The translations under genes and the position numbers were made by a program. Below are positions 25,478 to 33,709 of a DNA stretch of 64,000 nucleotides, one piece after another. Every line of letters begins with the position of its first letter. The stretch's first letter is position 1. The stretch covers positions 3,534,001-3,598,000 of the forward strand of contig NZ_CP047385.1 of assembly GCF_000807775.2 (NCBI RefSeq), read 5' to 3'. Under the pieces are notes generated by a model. That model was not told where the DNA came from. It did not search any database and saw nothing but the letters and a program-made list of their open reading frames with translations. Origin of the DNA: Pandoraea fibrosis. GTDB lineage: Bacteria > Pseudomonadota > Gammaproteobacteria > Burkholderiales > Burkholderiaceae.

Positions 25478-26685
25478 TTCCGCTACGACTTTTCTCACCG
25501 CATGCCGTTGTGCCGATCTGGGCGCATTTGTTTCTCACCCTGGTGCGCCGGATTCGGAGCGGCCACCTAACGCTCGTCTGTCCCGATGGCACCGTGCATG
25601 TGTTCGGTGATTCGCACAGCCCGCCGCACGCCACGCTTCAGGTGCGAGATTGGCGTGCCTGCCGTCGCATCCTGCATGCCGGCGATATCGGCTTCGCAGA
25701 GGCCTACCGGGCCGGATGGGTCGACTCGCCGGACATCGTGGCGCTGCTCAGGCTGGCCATACGGAATCTGCCGTCGGTCTCTACGGCCGCGACGGGTTCG
25801 CGAATCGCGCGTATCTGGTATCACCTCCGGCATCGGCTTCGCGCTAACTCGCGCGCGGGGAGTCGGCGCAATATTCATGCGCATTACGATCTGGGCAACG
25901 CGTTCTACCGCCTGTGGCTCGATACGACATGGACGTATTCCAGCGCGTGGTTCGACGGCGACGACCAGCGCTCGCTCGCCGACGCACAGCATGCCAAGTA
26001 TCAACGAATCATCGACACTCTCGGGCTTCGCCCCGGCGAGCGCGTGCTGGAAATCGGCTGCGGCTGGGGCGGCTTCGCATTGCATGCAGCCCGGCAAGGC
26101 ATCGCGGTGCATGGCATCACCCTATCGCCGGCCCAGTACGCCATCGCCACCTCGCGCATCGACGCCGAAGGATTGGGTCACCTCGCACAGATTTCGCTGA
26201 CCGACTATCGTGACGTGCAGGGGCAATTCGCCGCCATTGTCTCCATCGAGATGTTCGAAGCCGTGGGTGAGGCCTACTGGCCGGCCTACTTCGCCGTGCT
26301 CAAGTCCCGCCTGCTCCCCGGCGGCCGGGCACTCATCCAATCGATCACCATCGACGACGACGCCTTCGACGCGTACCGCATATCGAGCGACTTCATCCGC
26401 GAGTTCATCTTCCCCGGCGGCATGCTGCCCAGCGCCGAACGCTTTGCGACGGCATCCCGAAACGGTGGCTTGCATGTATCCCAGACCCTGAGTTTCGGGC
26501 TGGATTACGCCAGAACGTTACGGCTTTGGCACGCCGCCTTCGAATCGCAGATCGACGCCGTGCGCGCACAGGGCTTCGACGATACGTTCATCCGGACCTG
26601 GCGCCTGTACCTCCAATACTGCGAGGCGGCGTTCGAAGAGCGGCGCATCGACGTCAGGCATTTCGTCGTGACCCTCCCGGTGTGA
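25474..26685 (+). CDS. cfa: Cyclopropane-fatty-acyl-phospholipid synthase
   Basis: A 403-residue CFA synthase using SAM to cyclopropanate unsaturated acyl chains in membrane phospholipids. The N-terminal domain (LTLVCPDGTVHVFG, DIGFAEAYRAGWVDSPDI) precedes the catalytic part with NIHAHYDLGNAFYRLWLD, the SAM loop VLEIGCGWGGFALHA, SIEMFEAVGEAYWPAYF and IREFIFPGGMLPS. This complete two-domain form differs from the shorter methylase earlier in the operon, so the operon holds two distinct acyl methyltransferases. AGGAG precedes the ATG, which overlaps the DUF1365 stop. It ends the operon; a GC palindrome follows. Confidence 0.92.
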   Translation: MIPLRLFSPHAVVPIWAHLFLTLVRRIRSGHLTLVCPDGTVHVFGDSHSPPHATLQVRDWRACRRILHAGDIGFAEAYRAGWVDSPDIVALLRLAIRNLPSVSTAATGSRIARIWYHLRHRLRANSRAGSRRNIHAHYDLGNAFYRLWLDTTWTYSSAWFDGDDQRSLADAQHAKYQRIIDTLGLRPGERVLEIGCGWGGFALHAARQGIAVHGITLSPAQYAIATSRIDAEGLGHLAQISLTDYRDVQGQFAAIVSIEMFEAVGEAYWPAYFAVLKSRLLPGGRALIQSITIDDDAFDAYRISSDFIREFIFPGGMLPSAERFATASRNGGLHVSQTLSFGLDYARTLRLWHAAFESQIDAVRAQGFDDTFIRTWRLYLQYCEAAFEERRIDVRHFVVTLPV

Positions 26686-26703
26686 CATGTTTCCCCAAAT
26701 TCC

Positions 26704-26721
26704 TGCCCCCTCGAGGGGGCA
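26704..26721. terminator. Possible hairpin after the fatty-acid operon
   Basis: TGCCCCCTCGAGGGGGCA is an 18-bp perfect palindrome 19 bp after the cfa stop. No T tract follows, so termination is uncertain. Confidence 0.4.
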
Positions 26722-26735
26722 CCTTGCGCATCGAT

Positions 26736-26763
26736 TGAATATTCCATATTATTGGAAATATCA
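26736..26763. promoter_or_regulatory. Candidate ArsR box upstream of arsH
   Basis: An AT-rich inverted repeat TTCCA-TATTAT-TGGAA (26742-26757). Read on the minus strand it contains GATATTTCC...GGAAT, the same two blocks as the element in the arsR/arsC spacer (27935-27948). Confidence 0.45.
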
Positions 26764-26784
26764 AATCAATGATCGGACACTGTT

Positions 26785-27537
26785 ATGCATGTGGTCTCGT
26801 CTCAACCCACCCTTCCTGCCGTGAAGCCCGGCAGTCTCGATGTCTCCATTGCCGCCAGACTCGGGATGCCCGACGCCGCGCCTGCCCGCATTCTGCTTCT
26901 GTACGGTTCGCTGCGCGAGCGGTCTTACTCTCGCTTGCTGACCGAAGAGGCGGCCCGGCTGCTGGAGCGGATGGGCGCAGACGTGCGTATCTTCGACCCT
27001 CGCGGACTGCCAATGCCCGACGAAGTCGATGGAGACGCACACCCGAAGGTCAAGGCATTACGAGAGTTGTCGGTATGGTCCGAAGGTCAGGTCTGGTGCA
27101 GTCCCGAGCGACATGGAACGATCTCCGCCGTCATGAAGACGCAGATCGATCACCTTCCGCTCTCGATGGGAGGCATCCGGCCGACCCAAGGCCGCACGCT
27201 CGCCGTCATGCAGGTCAGCGGCGGCTCTCAATCGTTCAATTCGGTCAATCAGTTGCGCCAGCTTGGCCGGTGGATGCGCATGTTCACGATCCCCAATCAG
27301 TCCTCGGTCGCGAAGGCATTTCAGGAATTTGACGAGGCGGGCCGGATGAAGCCGTCGGCCTATTACGATCGCGTCGTGGATGTGATGGAAGAGTTGATCA
27401 AGTTCACGCTATTGCTGCGCGCAAATCGCGACTATCTCGTCGATCGTTACAGCGAACGTGCCGAGGCCGATAGGCCGCTGGATGCGACAACGGACCTGTC
27501 TGCCATTGCTATCGGCGCAGCGTCACGCGCGAAATGA
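26785..27537 (+). CDS. arsH: ArsH, NADPH-dependent FMN oxidoreductase (organoarsenical resistance)
   Basis: A 250-residue flavodoxin-like protein. It shows [18 protein letters not shown] (FMN phosphate loop), [40 protein letters not shown] and [20 protein letters not shown], all characteristic of ArsH. ArsH oxidises trivalent organoarsenicals to less toxic pentavalent forms. It has its own promoter region with an ArsR-like box and converges on arsR; with arsC and acr3 it forms a complete resistance island. Confidence 0.95.
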   Translation: MHVVSSQPTLPAVKPGSLDVSIAARLGMPDAAPARILLLYGSLRERSYSRLLTEEAARLLERMGADVRIFDPRGLPMPDEVDGDAHPKVKALRELSVWSEGQVWCSPERHGTISAVMKTQIDHLPLSMGGIRPTQGRTLAVMQVSGGSQSFNSVNQLRQLGRWMRMFTIPNQSSVAKAFQEFDEAGRMKPSAYYDRVVDVMEELIKFTLLLRANRDYLVDRYSERAEADRPLDATTDLSAIAIGAASRAK

Positions 27538-27559
27538 TGGCAACACAACGAAACATGAC

Positions 27560-27895
27560 TCAGCACTTCCGTGGCGACGCCGGCTCGCAGCGTTCCGGCA
27601 CGCCCTGACAGCAGTTTTCGGTGAGAAAGCCGATCAAGGCGTTCATCTTGTCGATGGCCGCCGCATAGTAGATGTAACGCCCTTCGTGTCTGGACGAGAT
27701 CAGGCCCGCGTTGACTAGCTCCTTGAGATGGAATGACAAGGTGGCATTGGCAAGCCCGAGCGTCTCGGCAATGTTGCCGACGCTAAGTCCTTCCGGACCG
27801 GCAACGACCAGCAGTCGAAACACGGCAAGCCGGCTGCCTTGCGCGAGTGCGGCAAGCGCTTTGACAGCGTCGGTATCGTTCAAGGTGGTTTGCAT
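27560..27895 (-). CDS. arsR: ArsR-family arsenite-responsive repressor
   Basis: A 111-residue winged-helix repressor: KALAALAQGSRLAVFRLLV, GNIAETLGLANATLSFHL (recognition helix) and ISSRHEGRYIYYAA. The C-terminus has NCCQGVPERC, a Cys cluster that probably binds As(III) as in other proteobacterial ArsR with C-terminal thiol sites. An ATG at 27928 would extend the frame but would put the shared operator inside the coding region and leave only 29 bp for a divergent promoter, so ATG 27895 is chosen; the start remains uncertain. Divergent from arsC-acr3. Confidence 0.88.
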   Translation of the reverse strand: MQTTLNDTDAVKALAALAQGSRLAVFRLLVVAGPEGLSVGNIAETLGLANATLSFHLKELVNAGLISSRHEGRYIYYAAAIDKMNALIGFLTENCCQGVPERCEPASPRKC

Positions 27896-27934
27896 GTCGT
27901 CGATTACCCCGTGATCCCACGGGTCCATTATTTC

Positions 27935-27948
27935 GATATTTCCGGAAT
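27935..27948. promoter_or_regulatory. Candidate ArsR box in the arsR/arsC spacer
   Basis: GATATTTCCGGAAT, with blocks matching the arsH upstream element. It lies between the divergent arsR and arsC starts. Confidence 0.45.
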
Positions 27949-27957
27949 CTTTGCGTC

Positions 27958-28479
27958 ATGATACAAGCAGATATCGCCAAGCACCACGTGCTCTTCCTCT
28001 GCACACACAATTCGGCTCGTTCGATCCTGGCCGAAGCCATTCTCAACGACCTGGGGGCCGACCGGTTTGTTGGCTTCAGCGCGGGCAGTCAGCCTTCCGG
28101 ACAGCCCAATCCCCATGCGATTGCGTTGCTGGCATCGCGTGGGAACGACACGTCGGCACTGCGCAGCAAGTCCTGGGACGAATTCGCCCGGGCCGGCGCA
28201 CCCCGAATCGACTTCATCTTTACCGTCTGCGACAACGCGGCGGGCGAGACGTGCCCCATCTGGCCCGGCCATCCCGCCAAGGCGCATTGGGGCGTGCCCG
28301 ACCCGTCGCAGACACAGGGCACGCCAGACGACATTCGCAAAGCCTTCCTCCAGACCTATCTGCAACTCCGCGCGCGCATCGAGTTGCTGCTGGAGCTTCC
28401 CTTGGAAAAGCTCGACCCGGCGGCAGCGCTTGAGCAACTTCAGGCGATCGGCAACCGCCTTCGCGCCGGGGAGGCGTAA
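27958..28479 (+). CDS. arsC: Arsenate reductase, thioredoxin-linked low-molecular-weight phosphatase type
   Basis: A 173-residue enzyme reducing arsenate to arsenite for export. The P-loop is FLCTHNSARSILAEA, holding the nucleophilic Cys near residue 15, and the redox pair appears in VCDNAAGETCPIWPG (two Cys eight residues apart), as in LMW-PTPase-like ArsC. A C-terminal helix (EKLDPAAALEQLQAIGNRL) is longer than in the shortest homologues. Its TAA shares bases with the acr3 ATG, so the two are coupled. Expressed divergently from arsR. Confidence 0.93.
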   Translation: MIQADIAKHHVLFLCTHNSARSILAEAILNDLGADRFVGFSAGSQPSGQPNPHAIALLASRGNDTSALRSKSWDEFARAGAPRIDFIFTVCDNAAGETCPIWPGHPAKAHWGVPDPSQTQGTPDDIRKAFLQTYLQLRARIELLLELPLEKLDPAAALEQLQAIGNRLRAGEA

Positions 28480-29567
28480 TGAGCCGTTCGCTTCCCGACA
28501 TCGATTCATCCAAAGCGAAGCCCGAACCGGCAGCGGTCATGGGCACTTTCGAGCGATATCTATCGGTTTGGGTACTGCTCTGTATGGGAGCCGGCATCTT
28601 CATCGGACACTTTGCACCGACGCATATCGTGCTTGTCTCCCGGTTCGAAGTCGCCCACGTCAACATCGTCATTGCGATGCTGATCTGGGTCATGATCGTT
28701 CCCATGCTCGTGAAGATCGACTTCGGCGCGTTGCGACATGTTGCCGAGCATTGGCGCGGCGTTGGCGTGACCGTCGCAGTGAATTGGCTGGTCAAACCTT
28801 TCTCGATGGCGTTGCTCGCGTGGCTGTTCATTCGTCATGCGTTTGCGGCATGGTTACCCGCCGATCAATTGGACAGCTATACCGCGGGACTGATCCTGCT
28901 GGCTGCGGCGCCATGCACGGCGATGGTGTTCGTGTGGTCTCAACTATGCAAAGGGGACGCCTATTTCACGCTCTCGCAGGTCGCGCTGAACGACGCCATT
29001 ATGGTTATCGCGTTCGCCCCCATCGTGGCTTTACTGCTCGGCGTTTCGGCCATTGCCATTCCATGGGAGACGTTGCTCGTCTCGGTCGCCGTCTACATTC
29101 TGATTCCGGTGGCGATTGCGCAGGGCCTGCGTCGCGCCCTGCTCCGGCGCAATGCGAATGCGCCGGCCAGTGCCGCGGCGGCCTCTGCGCCCTACGCCAT
29201 GGGCGCGCTGCTTGCCACGCTGGTATTGCTCTTTGCCTTTCAGGCAGACGTGATGATCGAGCAGCCCGTGGTCATCGGATTGCTTGCCGTTCCCATCGTG
29301 ATACAGGTGATGCTCAACGCCGGGCTGGCGTACGTGTTGAATCGAAGACTCGGTGTTGCGCACTGCGTAGCCGGGCCGTCGAGCCTGATTGCGGCCAGCA
29401 ACTTCTTCGAGTTGGCGGTTGCCACGGCCATCAGCGTTTTCGGCCTTCGCTCGGGCGCGGCACTCGCGACCGTGGTAGGTGTGCTGGTCGAAGTGCCGCT
29501 GATGCTTGTCGTCGTGCGCGTCGTCAACAGAACTCAGTCCTGGTACGAGCGCAAGCGCGCTGCCTGA
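28479..29567 (+). CDS. acr3: Acr3-type arsenite efflux permease
   Basis: A 362-residue inner-membrane transporter with about ten helices. The family signature LAAAPCTAMVFVWSQLCKGD includes the conserved Cys thought to bind arsenite, and SLIAASNFFELAVATAISVF is the second conserved Acr3 segment. It exports As(III) produced by ArsC using the proton gradient. The N-terminus (first 25 residues) is a hydrophilic extension. Last gene of the arsC-acr3 unit. Confidence 0.94.
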   Translation: MSRSLPDIDSSKAKPEPAAVMGTFERYLSVWVLLCMGAGIFIGHFAPTHIVLVSRFEVAHVNIVIAMLIWVMIVPMLVKIDFGALRHVAEHWRGVGVTVAVNWLVKPFSMALLAWLFIRHAFAAWLPADQLDSYTAGLILLAAAPCTAMVFVWSQLCKGDAYFTLSQVALNDAIMVIAFAPIVALLLGVSAIAIPWETLLVSVAVYILIPVAIAQGLRRALLRRNANAPASAAAASAPYAMGALLATLVLLFAFQADVMIEQPVVIGLLAVPIVIQVMLNAGLAYVLNRRLGVAHCVAGPSSLIAASNFFELAVATAISVFGLRSGAALATVVGVLVEVPLMLVVVRVVNRTQSWYERKRAA

Positions 29568-29679
29568 TGACAAAATTCACCAGTTAAGCCAGAATTTCCC
29601 CGGCTCGCCCCGTATTGGCCCGAAAGTTTGGCGTGCCAACGTCCGATTGCACCGACCAACTCTGCTGAAGGCTCAAGAC

Positions 29680-30570
29680 ATGTCACATCCTGTCTTTCTC
29701 GAGAGTCCGCCTTGGCCACGCATGCCGGAGGGCCGTAAAGGCGAACTGAAGACGTACTTTTCCGCCGATGGTCCCTCGTTGGAGGCGAACGCCCATATCC
29801 CGCTCTTCTGGCGCGCATTATTCGCTCCAGACGATATTCACTTCGCCTACGTCATCGACGACTTCGATCCCGACGACGCGGCGGTGGAACTCGAAGAGTT
29901 TCTGGAAAGCGCCACACAAGCTGAAAAGGATGCCCAATACCCCTATCTGGTGACGAGCAAGGCGCTGGCGCTCGAGCGCGCTGGCCGCCGACGCGATTCT
30001 GTAATTGCGCTCCTCGGCGAGCGTTTTCGCCCGATTTACGACGCCTTTGTCAGCTATCTTTCGACGGCCTACGGCACGTTCATTCTGGTTCGCACCAGTG
30101 GGCTGCCCGACGTCACCGACGCCACCGAATGGCTAACGGCGGAACTCGAACAGATCACGGCACTGGATCACGGCACCCGCGTCCACGCGGATCTGGCTGA
30201 GGAAATCGCAGATCTGAAACGGGTGGCCGACGCCGACGCCGTCTGGCGCACCACCGGTGCGGGCAATCCCGGCGCCGAGGTCAATCCGTGGCCCAGCCAA
30301 TCCCTGGTGGAGGCTTTTCCCGCATGTGCACCGCGTGCACGATATGCCGCCGCCACATCGTCAGGCGAGCCCCCTGCTGGAGACAAACACCGTTATCGCG
30401 ATCCGAACATGCTCGACAAGGGACTCGAATGGATCGCGATTTTCGTGTTCGCGGGGGCGTTCGTCGGAACATGGATCACCACACACTCCGTCTGGAAGTC
30501 GATTCTTGCGACGGTCGTTGCTACGGCGGTGATGGTCTGGCTGCTGGTGCGCGTGCGCCGCATCGACTGA
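29680..30570 (+). CDS. Hypothetical protein with two C-terminal transmembrane helices
   Basis: I do not recognise this 296-residue protein. Residues 1-200 are soluble and acidic with helical, repeat-like stretches (DDFDPDDAAVELEEFLESAT, YPYLVTSKALALERAGRRRD, LLGERFRPIYDAFVSYL). A polar linker follows, then two hydrophobic helices near 247-265 and 267-285 (WIAIFVFAGAFVGTWI, ILATVVATAVMVWLLV) and a basic tail, suggesting a membrane-anchored cytoplasmic protein. The ATG at 29680 is chosen because upstream frame overlaps the end of acr3. No functional context: acr3 lies upstream and a convergent DUF1311 gene downstream. Confidence 0.65.
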   Translation: MSHPVFLESPPWPRMPEGRKGELKTYFSADGPSLEANAHIPLFWRALFAPDDIHFAYVIDDFDPDDAAVELEEFLESATQAEKDAQYPYLVTSKALALERAGRRRDSVIALLGERFRPIYDAFVSYLSTAYGTFILVRTSGLPDVTDATEWLTAELEQITALDHGTRVHADLAEEIADLKRVADADAVWRTTGAGNPGAEVNPWPSQSLVEAFPACAPRARYAAATSSGEPPAGDKHRYRDPNMLDKGLEWIAIFVFAGAFVGTWITTHSVWKSILATVVATAVMVWLLVRVRRID

Positions 30571-30604
30571 GCGACAGGGACGACACCGTACACGGCAACA
30601 CCAG

Positions 30605-31447
30605 TCAGTTGGCGTCGATCATCGCTTCGAGATGAACGAGCTTCTGCAGGCGTGCGAGGGTTTCATTGCGCGCCTGCACGGCTCGGCAAGCCTGTCCCTG
30701 CGAGGTGTCGGCCGCGGGACAAACCGCTGCCACGAGCGCTTTCTCCATCGACATAAACGTTCGCCACTGGCTGGCAGATGCGCGCATCGCGGCGCGTGAC
30801 GCCACCGGCAATCGCTGCTCGATGCGCCGCGTTTCGTCGTCGATATCCTTTGTGTAGTGTGCTGTCGCCTGAGCTGCGCAGCGGGCAATGGTCGCCGGCT
30901 CGGTCAGCCCGTGGCAGTGTTTTCGCTCGAATGCCAGACCTCTCTGTGGCACAGCGCTGCCGCCCTCTTCTTTTTCCACCTTCGCAGGCGTGAGCCGTCC
31001 ATCCATGCGGAAGGCGCTCGCCGAAGCATTCTCGATATCCGCGCTGTAACGCGTCAAGATCTGAGCGCGTCGTCGGGTCAGCACCATCACGTCGTTGGCA
31101 TTCATTGGGGCGTACATCGTGCCTCGTACCGTGGCGTACACCGCAGCGATCAGCTTGAGGTCCGCATCGCGACTCGCCAGCCACGCCCGTTGCGCCTTCA
31201 ACAGTGCCGGGCGTGCCGCCTCCGGCAACGCGCCACGTAGCGTCTCGTAGCTGGCGTTCAGACGTGCGTCCCACGCATGCGTGGCTTCGCTGATGCATTG
31301 ATCCTGATCGCCGGTGGATGGTTCGTCTGGATCGGCCAGACACCGGTTCAGGCGCTGATCGAGGTCGATGCCGCTGGCCGACGGCGGCCCGTCTGCCGCC
31401 ATTGCCACGAAGGACAGGCACAACGCCAATACCGGCAAGGATTTCAT
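30605..31447 (-). CDS. Periplasmic protein with two DUF1311 (LprI-type) domains
   Basis: A 280-residue exported protein: signal peptide LPVLALCLSFVAMAADG, then a first DUF1311/LprI domain (QDQCISEATHAWDARLNASY with KAQRAWLASRDAD) and a second, more divergent copy (ARCAAQATAHYTKDIDDETR, ASQWRTFMSMEKALV). Each has the paired Cys that likely form a disulfide. Relatives of the LprI group include a lysozyme inhibitor, but a role here is not established. ATG 31447 gives a clean signal peptide; frames further upstream do not. Confidence 0.78.
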   Translation of the reverse strand: MKSLPVLALCLSFVAMAADGPPSASGIDLDQRLNRCLADPDEPSTGDQDQCISEATHAWDARLNASYETLRGALPEAARPALLKAQRAWLASRDADLKLIAAVYATVRGTMYAPMNANDVMVLTRRRAQILTRYSADIENASASAFRMDGRLTPAKVEKEEGGSAVPQRGLAFERKHCHGLTEPATIARCAAQATAHYTKDIDDETRRIEQRLPVASRAAMRASASQWRTFMSMEKALVAAVCPAADTSQGQACRAVQARNETLARLQKLVHLEAMIDAN

Positions 31448-31564
31448 CAGGGTGCGAATCACGGGCTCCGCCTCGAACGCAAGGAATACCGGATTCAAGC
31501 GCGTGCAGGTCCAAAAATCAAGCGCTGACCCACGCGCCGGTGTACGAGCCATGTCGAACCGGCG

Positions 31565-32170
31565 TCAATCGTCCTCGTGGGACTCGCCGATCGGACTGCC
31601 CCCGCGCCCGTGCGCGGCGCGCACCGTCCCCGTGCGCACCCCGTGGTGACCGAGCGCCTCGGCCAGCGCCACGCGTGCCGCCATCAACATGGCGGTCAAC
31701 TCCTCAGCGTGCACGCGCAAGGCATGATTCTCGATTTCGAGACGCTGCAATCGGCGGTAAGCGTCAACCGCATCGAACGGATGGTCCCCGGTGTAATCCG
31801 GGGACGAAAAACCCATGCCGTCCGGACTGAGCAATGCCATCACGCGAGCGACGTGCTGGGCCAGTGTGTGCTGCTCGGCGGCTCGCATGGCCGGGCCGGT
31901 CACCGCAGTCGGGGTCGTAGACACCGCGCGCGCTCTCGAAATGGCGCGCTGGACCGTGCCCGCACTCGGCAGACGTTCGATACCCGCGCCCGCCAGCACA
32001 CGCAGGTATGTCTGAGCACTGTGCAACCGATGCGTCGTCCCCCTCACGTCCCGAATGAACTGATCAAGAAACGCAGTGTTGGAGTCCCGATGCTCCCTAT
32101 CGGCCTGCCGGGCCGCTGCATGCAGCAGACCAAGTGTGACGTCGTCGAAGCTGGGTGGAGTTCTTGGCAT
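31565..32170 (-). CDS. Hypothetical protein with a C-terminal coiled coil
   Basis: Not recognised. The 201-residue product has a basic helical N-terminal half (VTLGLLHAAARQADREHRDS, HSAQTYLRVLAGAGIERLPS) that could bind DNA and a coiled-coil-like stretch later (YRRLQRLEIENHALRVHAEE). The overall look recalls KfrA-like nucleoid or plasmid proteins but I see no secure motif. ATG 32170 is preferred with GAGG upstream; ATG 32182 and 32218 are also open. It reads away from an AT-rich spacer, which may indicate horizontal acquisition. Confidence 0.55.
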   Translation of the reverse strand: MPRTPPSFDDVTLGLLHAAARQADREHRDSNTAFLDQFIRDVRGTTHRLHSAQTYLRVLAGAGIERLPSAGTVQRAISRARAVSTTPTAVTGPAMRAAEQHTLAQHVARVMALLSPDGMGFSSPDYTGDHPFDAVDAYRRLQRLEIENHALRVHAEELTAMLMAARVALAEALGHHGVRTGTVRAAHGRGGSPIGESHEDD

Positions 32171-32525
32171 CGGGCGCCTCATCAATTGGGAGGGAGACGG
32201 CTGAAACGGCGTGGGCACGCCACTGGCTCCCGACCGAGCACCGCGTCGCCGATATGTCTTTCAGATTCAATAATGGCATTTATCATAATGACGATAATTT
32301 AAATTATTTATTAATAACTCAGCGCCTATCTCGTCACAATGATTCAGCATGAACATTAATTAATAAGACGCATATCGTCAAAGATTTATTTCATTAGTCA
32401 TTCAAAATATCAATTGAGTTTGTGCAAATTAAATAATAGTCTTTAAGCCAACTCCCGGGCGGTAGCCGTGTGATGGCGTGCCCTGGTCGCTCGGCGAAAC
32501 CCGAATGTCGCTTAAGGTCACCACC
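32171..32525. other. AT-rich intergenic spacer
   Basis: A 355-bp spacer whose middle (about 32260-32450) is strikingly AT-rich compared with the GC-rich surroundings. It contains a perfect 14-bp palindrome ATAATTTAAATTAT (32294-32307) and several TTAATTAA-like tracts. It probably holds promoters for the divergent hypothetical gene and the outer-membrane protein, and could be a silencer (H-NS-type) binding region. No coding frame supported. Confidence 0.6.
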
Positions 32526-33548
32526 ATGCCCCAGTTGCACCCCACGTCTGCCACCTCGACCATGAATCCGCCTGCACGACGTTCGCGACGGCGACCGGCG
32601 CTAGCGCTGGCGTCGAGCGTTGCGCTCGCCGCACTGGCGCTGGTTTCGCCGCATGCCGATGCGACGGAAGGCGCGCTTGGCCGCCCGGTCAGCGGCACGG
32701 GTGTCCAGCCGGATGCAGGCGTCGTCTCGCCAACCCCGATGTGGGCCGTGAATTTGTCGGAAATCTATTTCGACGGGAACATCGGCTCAAGCCGTCAGGT
32801 GCCGATTGCGGGCAAAACGTCGCTGGGTCTGGAGGGTGAACTGTCGTTCACGCTCGCGACCTTTCTGAAGACATGGGACACAGGCGCCGGCGCTTGGAAC
32901 TTCGCGTCGAGCTTCACACTGCCATACCTTTGGACCAAGACGACGGCGTCGCTCAGTGCGGGCGGACGCACCGCAAGCACGTCGCAGAACGCATCGAACC
33001 TGTTCGACATCACGTTCACGCCGATCATCGCGGGCTATCACTTCTCGAAGACCGACCACATCGCGTTCTCCGTTGCGGTCTGGGCACCGACCGGCCGATA
33101 CGATCCGAACGCCCTCGCCAACCCCAGTCTGAATAACTGGACCTTCATCCCGCAGGTCGCCTACACCAAGTTCGTGCCGGCCTACGACCTCGAATTCGAC
33201 GTCATCGCCGGTTTGCAGTTCTACACGCGCAACACGGCCACCGACTACCAGAACGCGCCGCTCTTCACGCTCGACGTGATGGGGCTGAAGAAATTCTCGA
33301 ACGGCCTGGGCGTCGGGCTGGTTCTAGGTACAACGCAACAGTTGGGCAGCGATAGCGGCCCGACCGCAGATCGCCTGAACGGCTTTCGCGGGCACGACTT
33401 CGCGATGGGGCCAATCGTCACGTATGACACGAAACTCGACGGCAAACATCCCTTGTCGTTCTCCGCTCGCTGGGTGCCGACTATCGCGAGTACCAACCGT
33501 CTGAAAAGTACTGCGACGTTCATGGCAACAGCCACATTGGTCTTCTAG
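32526..33548 (+). CDS. Outer-membrane transporter of the phenol MetA-pathway (SphA-like) family
   Basis: A 340-residue protein. The start MPQLHPTS has AAGG nine nt upstream; a signal peptide (ALALASSVALAALALVSPHADA) ends near residue 47 (an internal ATG at 32562 is also possible). The mature part matches the Phenol_MetA_deg barrel: NLSEIYFDGNIGSSRQ, YLWTKTTASLSAGGRT, IAFSVAVWAPTGRYD, FIPQVAYTKFVP and a terminal TATLVF strand ending in Phe. These proteins are thought to take up hydrophobic or aromatic compounds. No aromatic degradation genes are adjacent, so substrate is unknown. Confidence 0.82.
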   Translation: MPQLHPTSATSTMNPPARRSRRRPALALASSVALAALALVSPHADATEGALGRPVSGTGVQPDAGVVSPTPMWAVNLSEIYFDGNIGSSRQVPIAGKTSLGLEGELSFTLATFLKTWDTGAGAWNFASSFTLPYLWTKTTASLSAGGRTASTSQNASNLFDITFTPIIAGYHFSKTDHIAFSVAVWAPTGRYDPNALANPSLNNWTFIPQVAYTKFVPAYDLEFDVIAGLQFYTRNTATDYQNAPLFTLDVMGLKKFSNGLGVGLVLGTTQQLGSDSGPTADRLNGFRGHDFAMGPIVTYDTKLDGKHPLSFSARWVPTIASTNRLKSTATFMATATLVF

Positions 33549-33709
33549 TTGCCAGTCTCCGAACAGACCGACACGCTTCGCCGCGCCGTCTGTCTGACGG
33601 ACGTATTAGTCGTTGCCGCGCTTTAGGTAGAAGAAAACTCGCGAAACACTGTCCGATTGGTGACAGATCGCACCTGCGCCTCACTTCCACAATGGCCCTG
33701 TCGAGTCTG

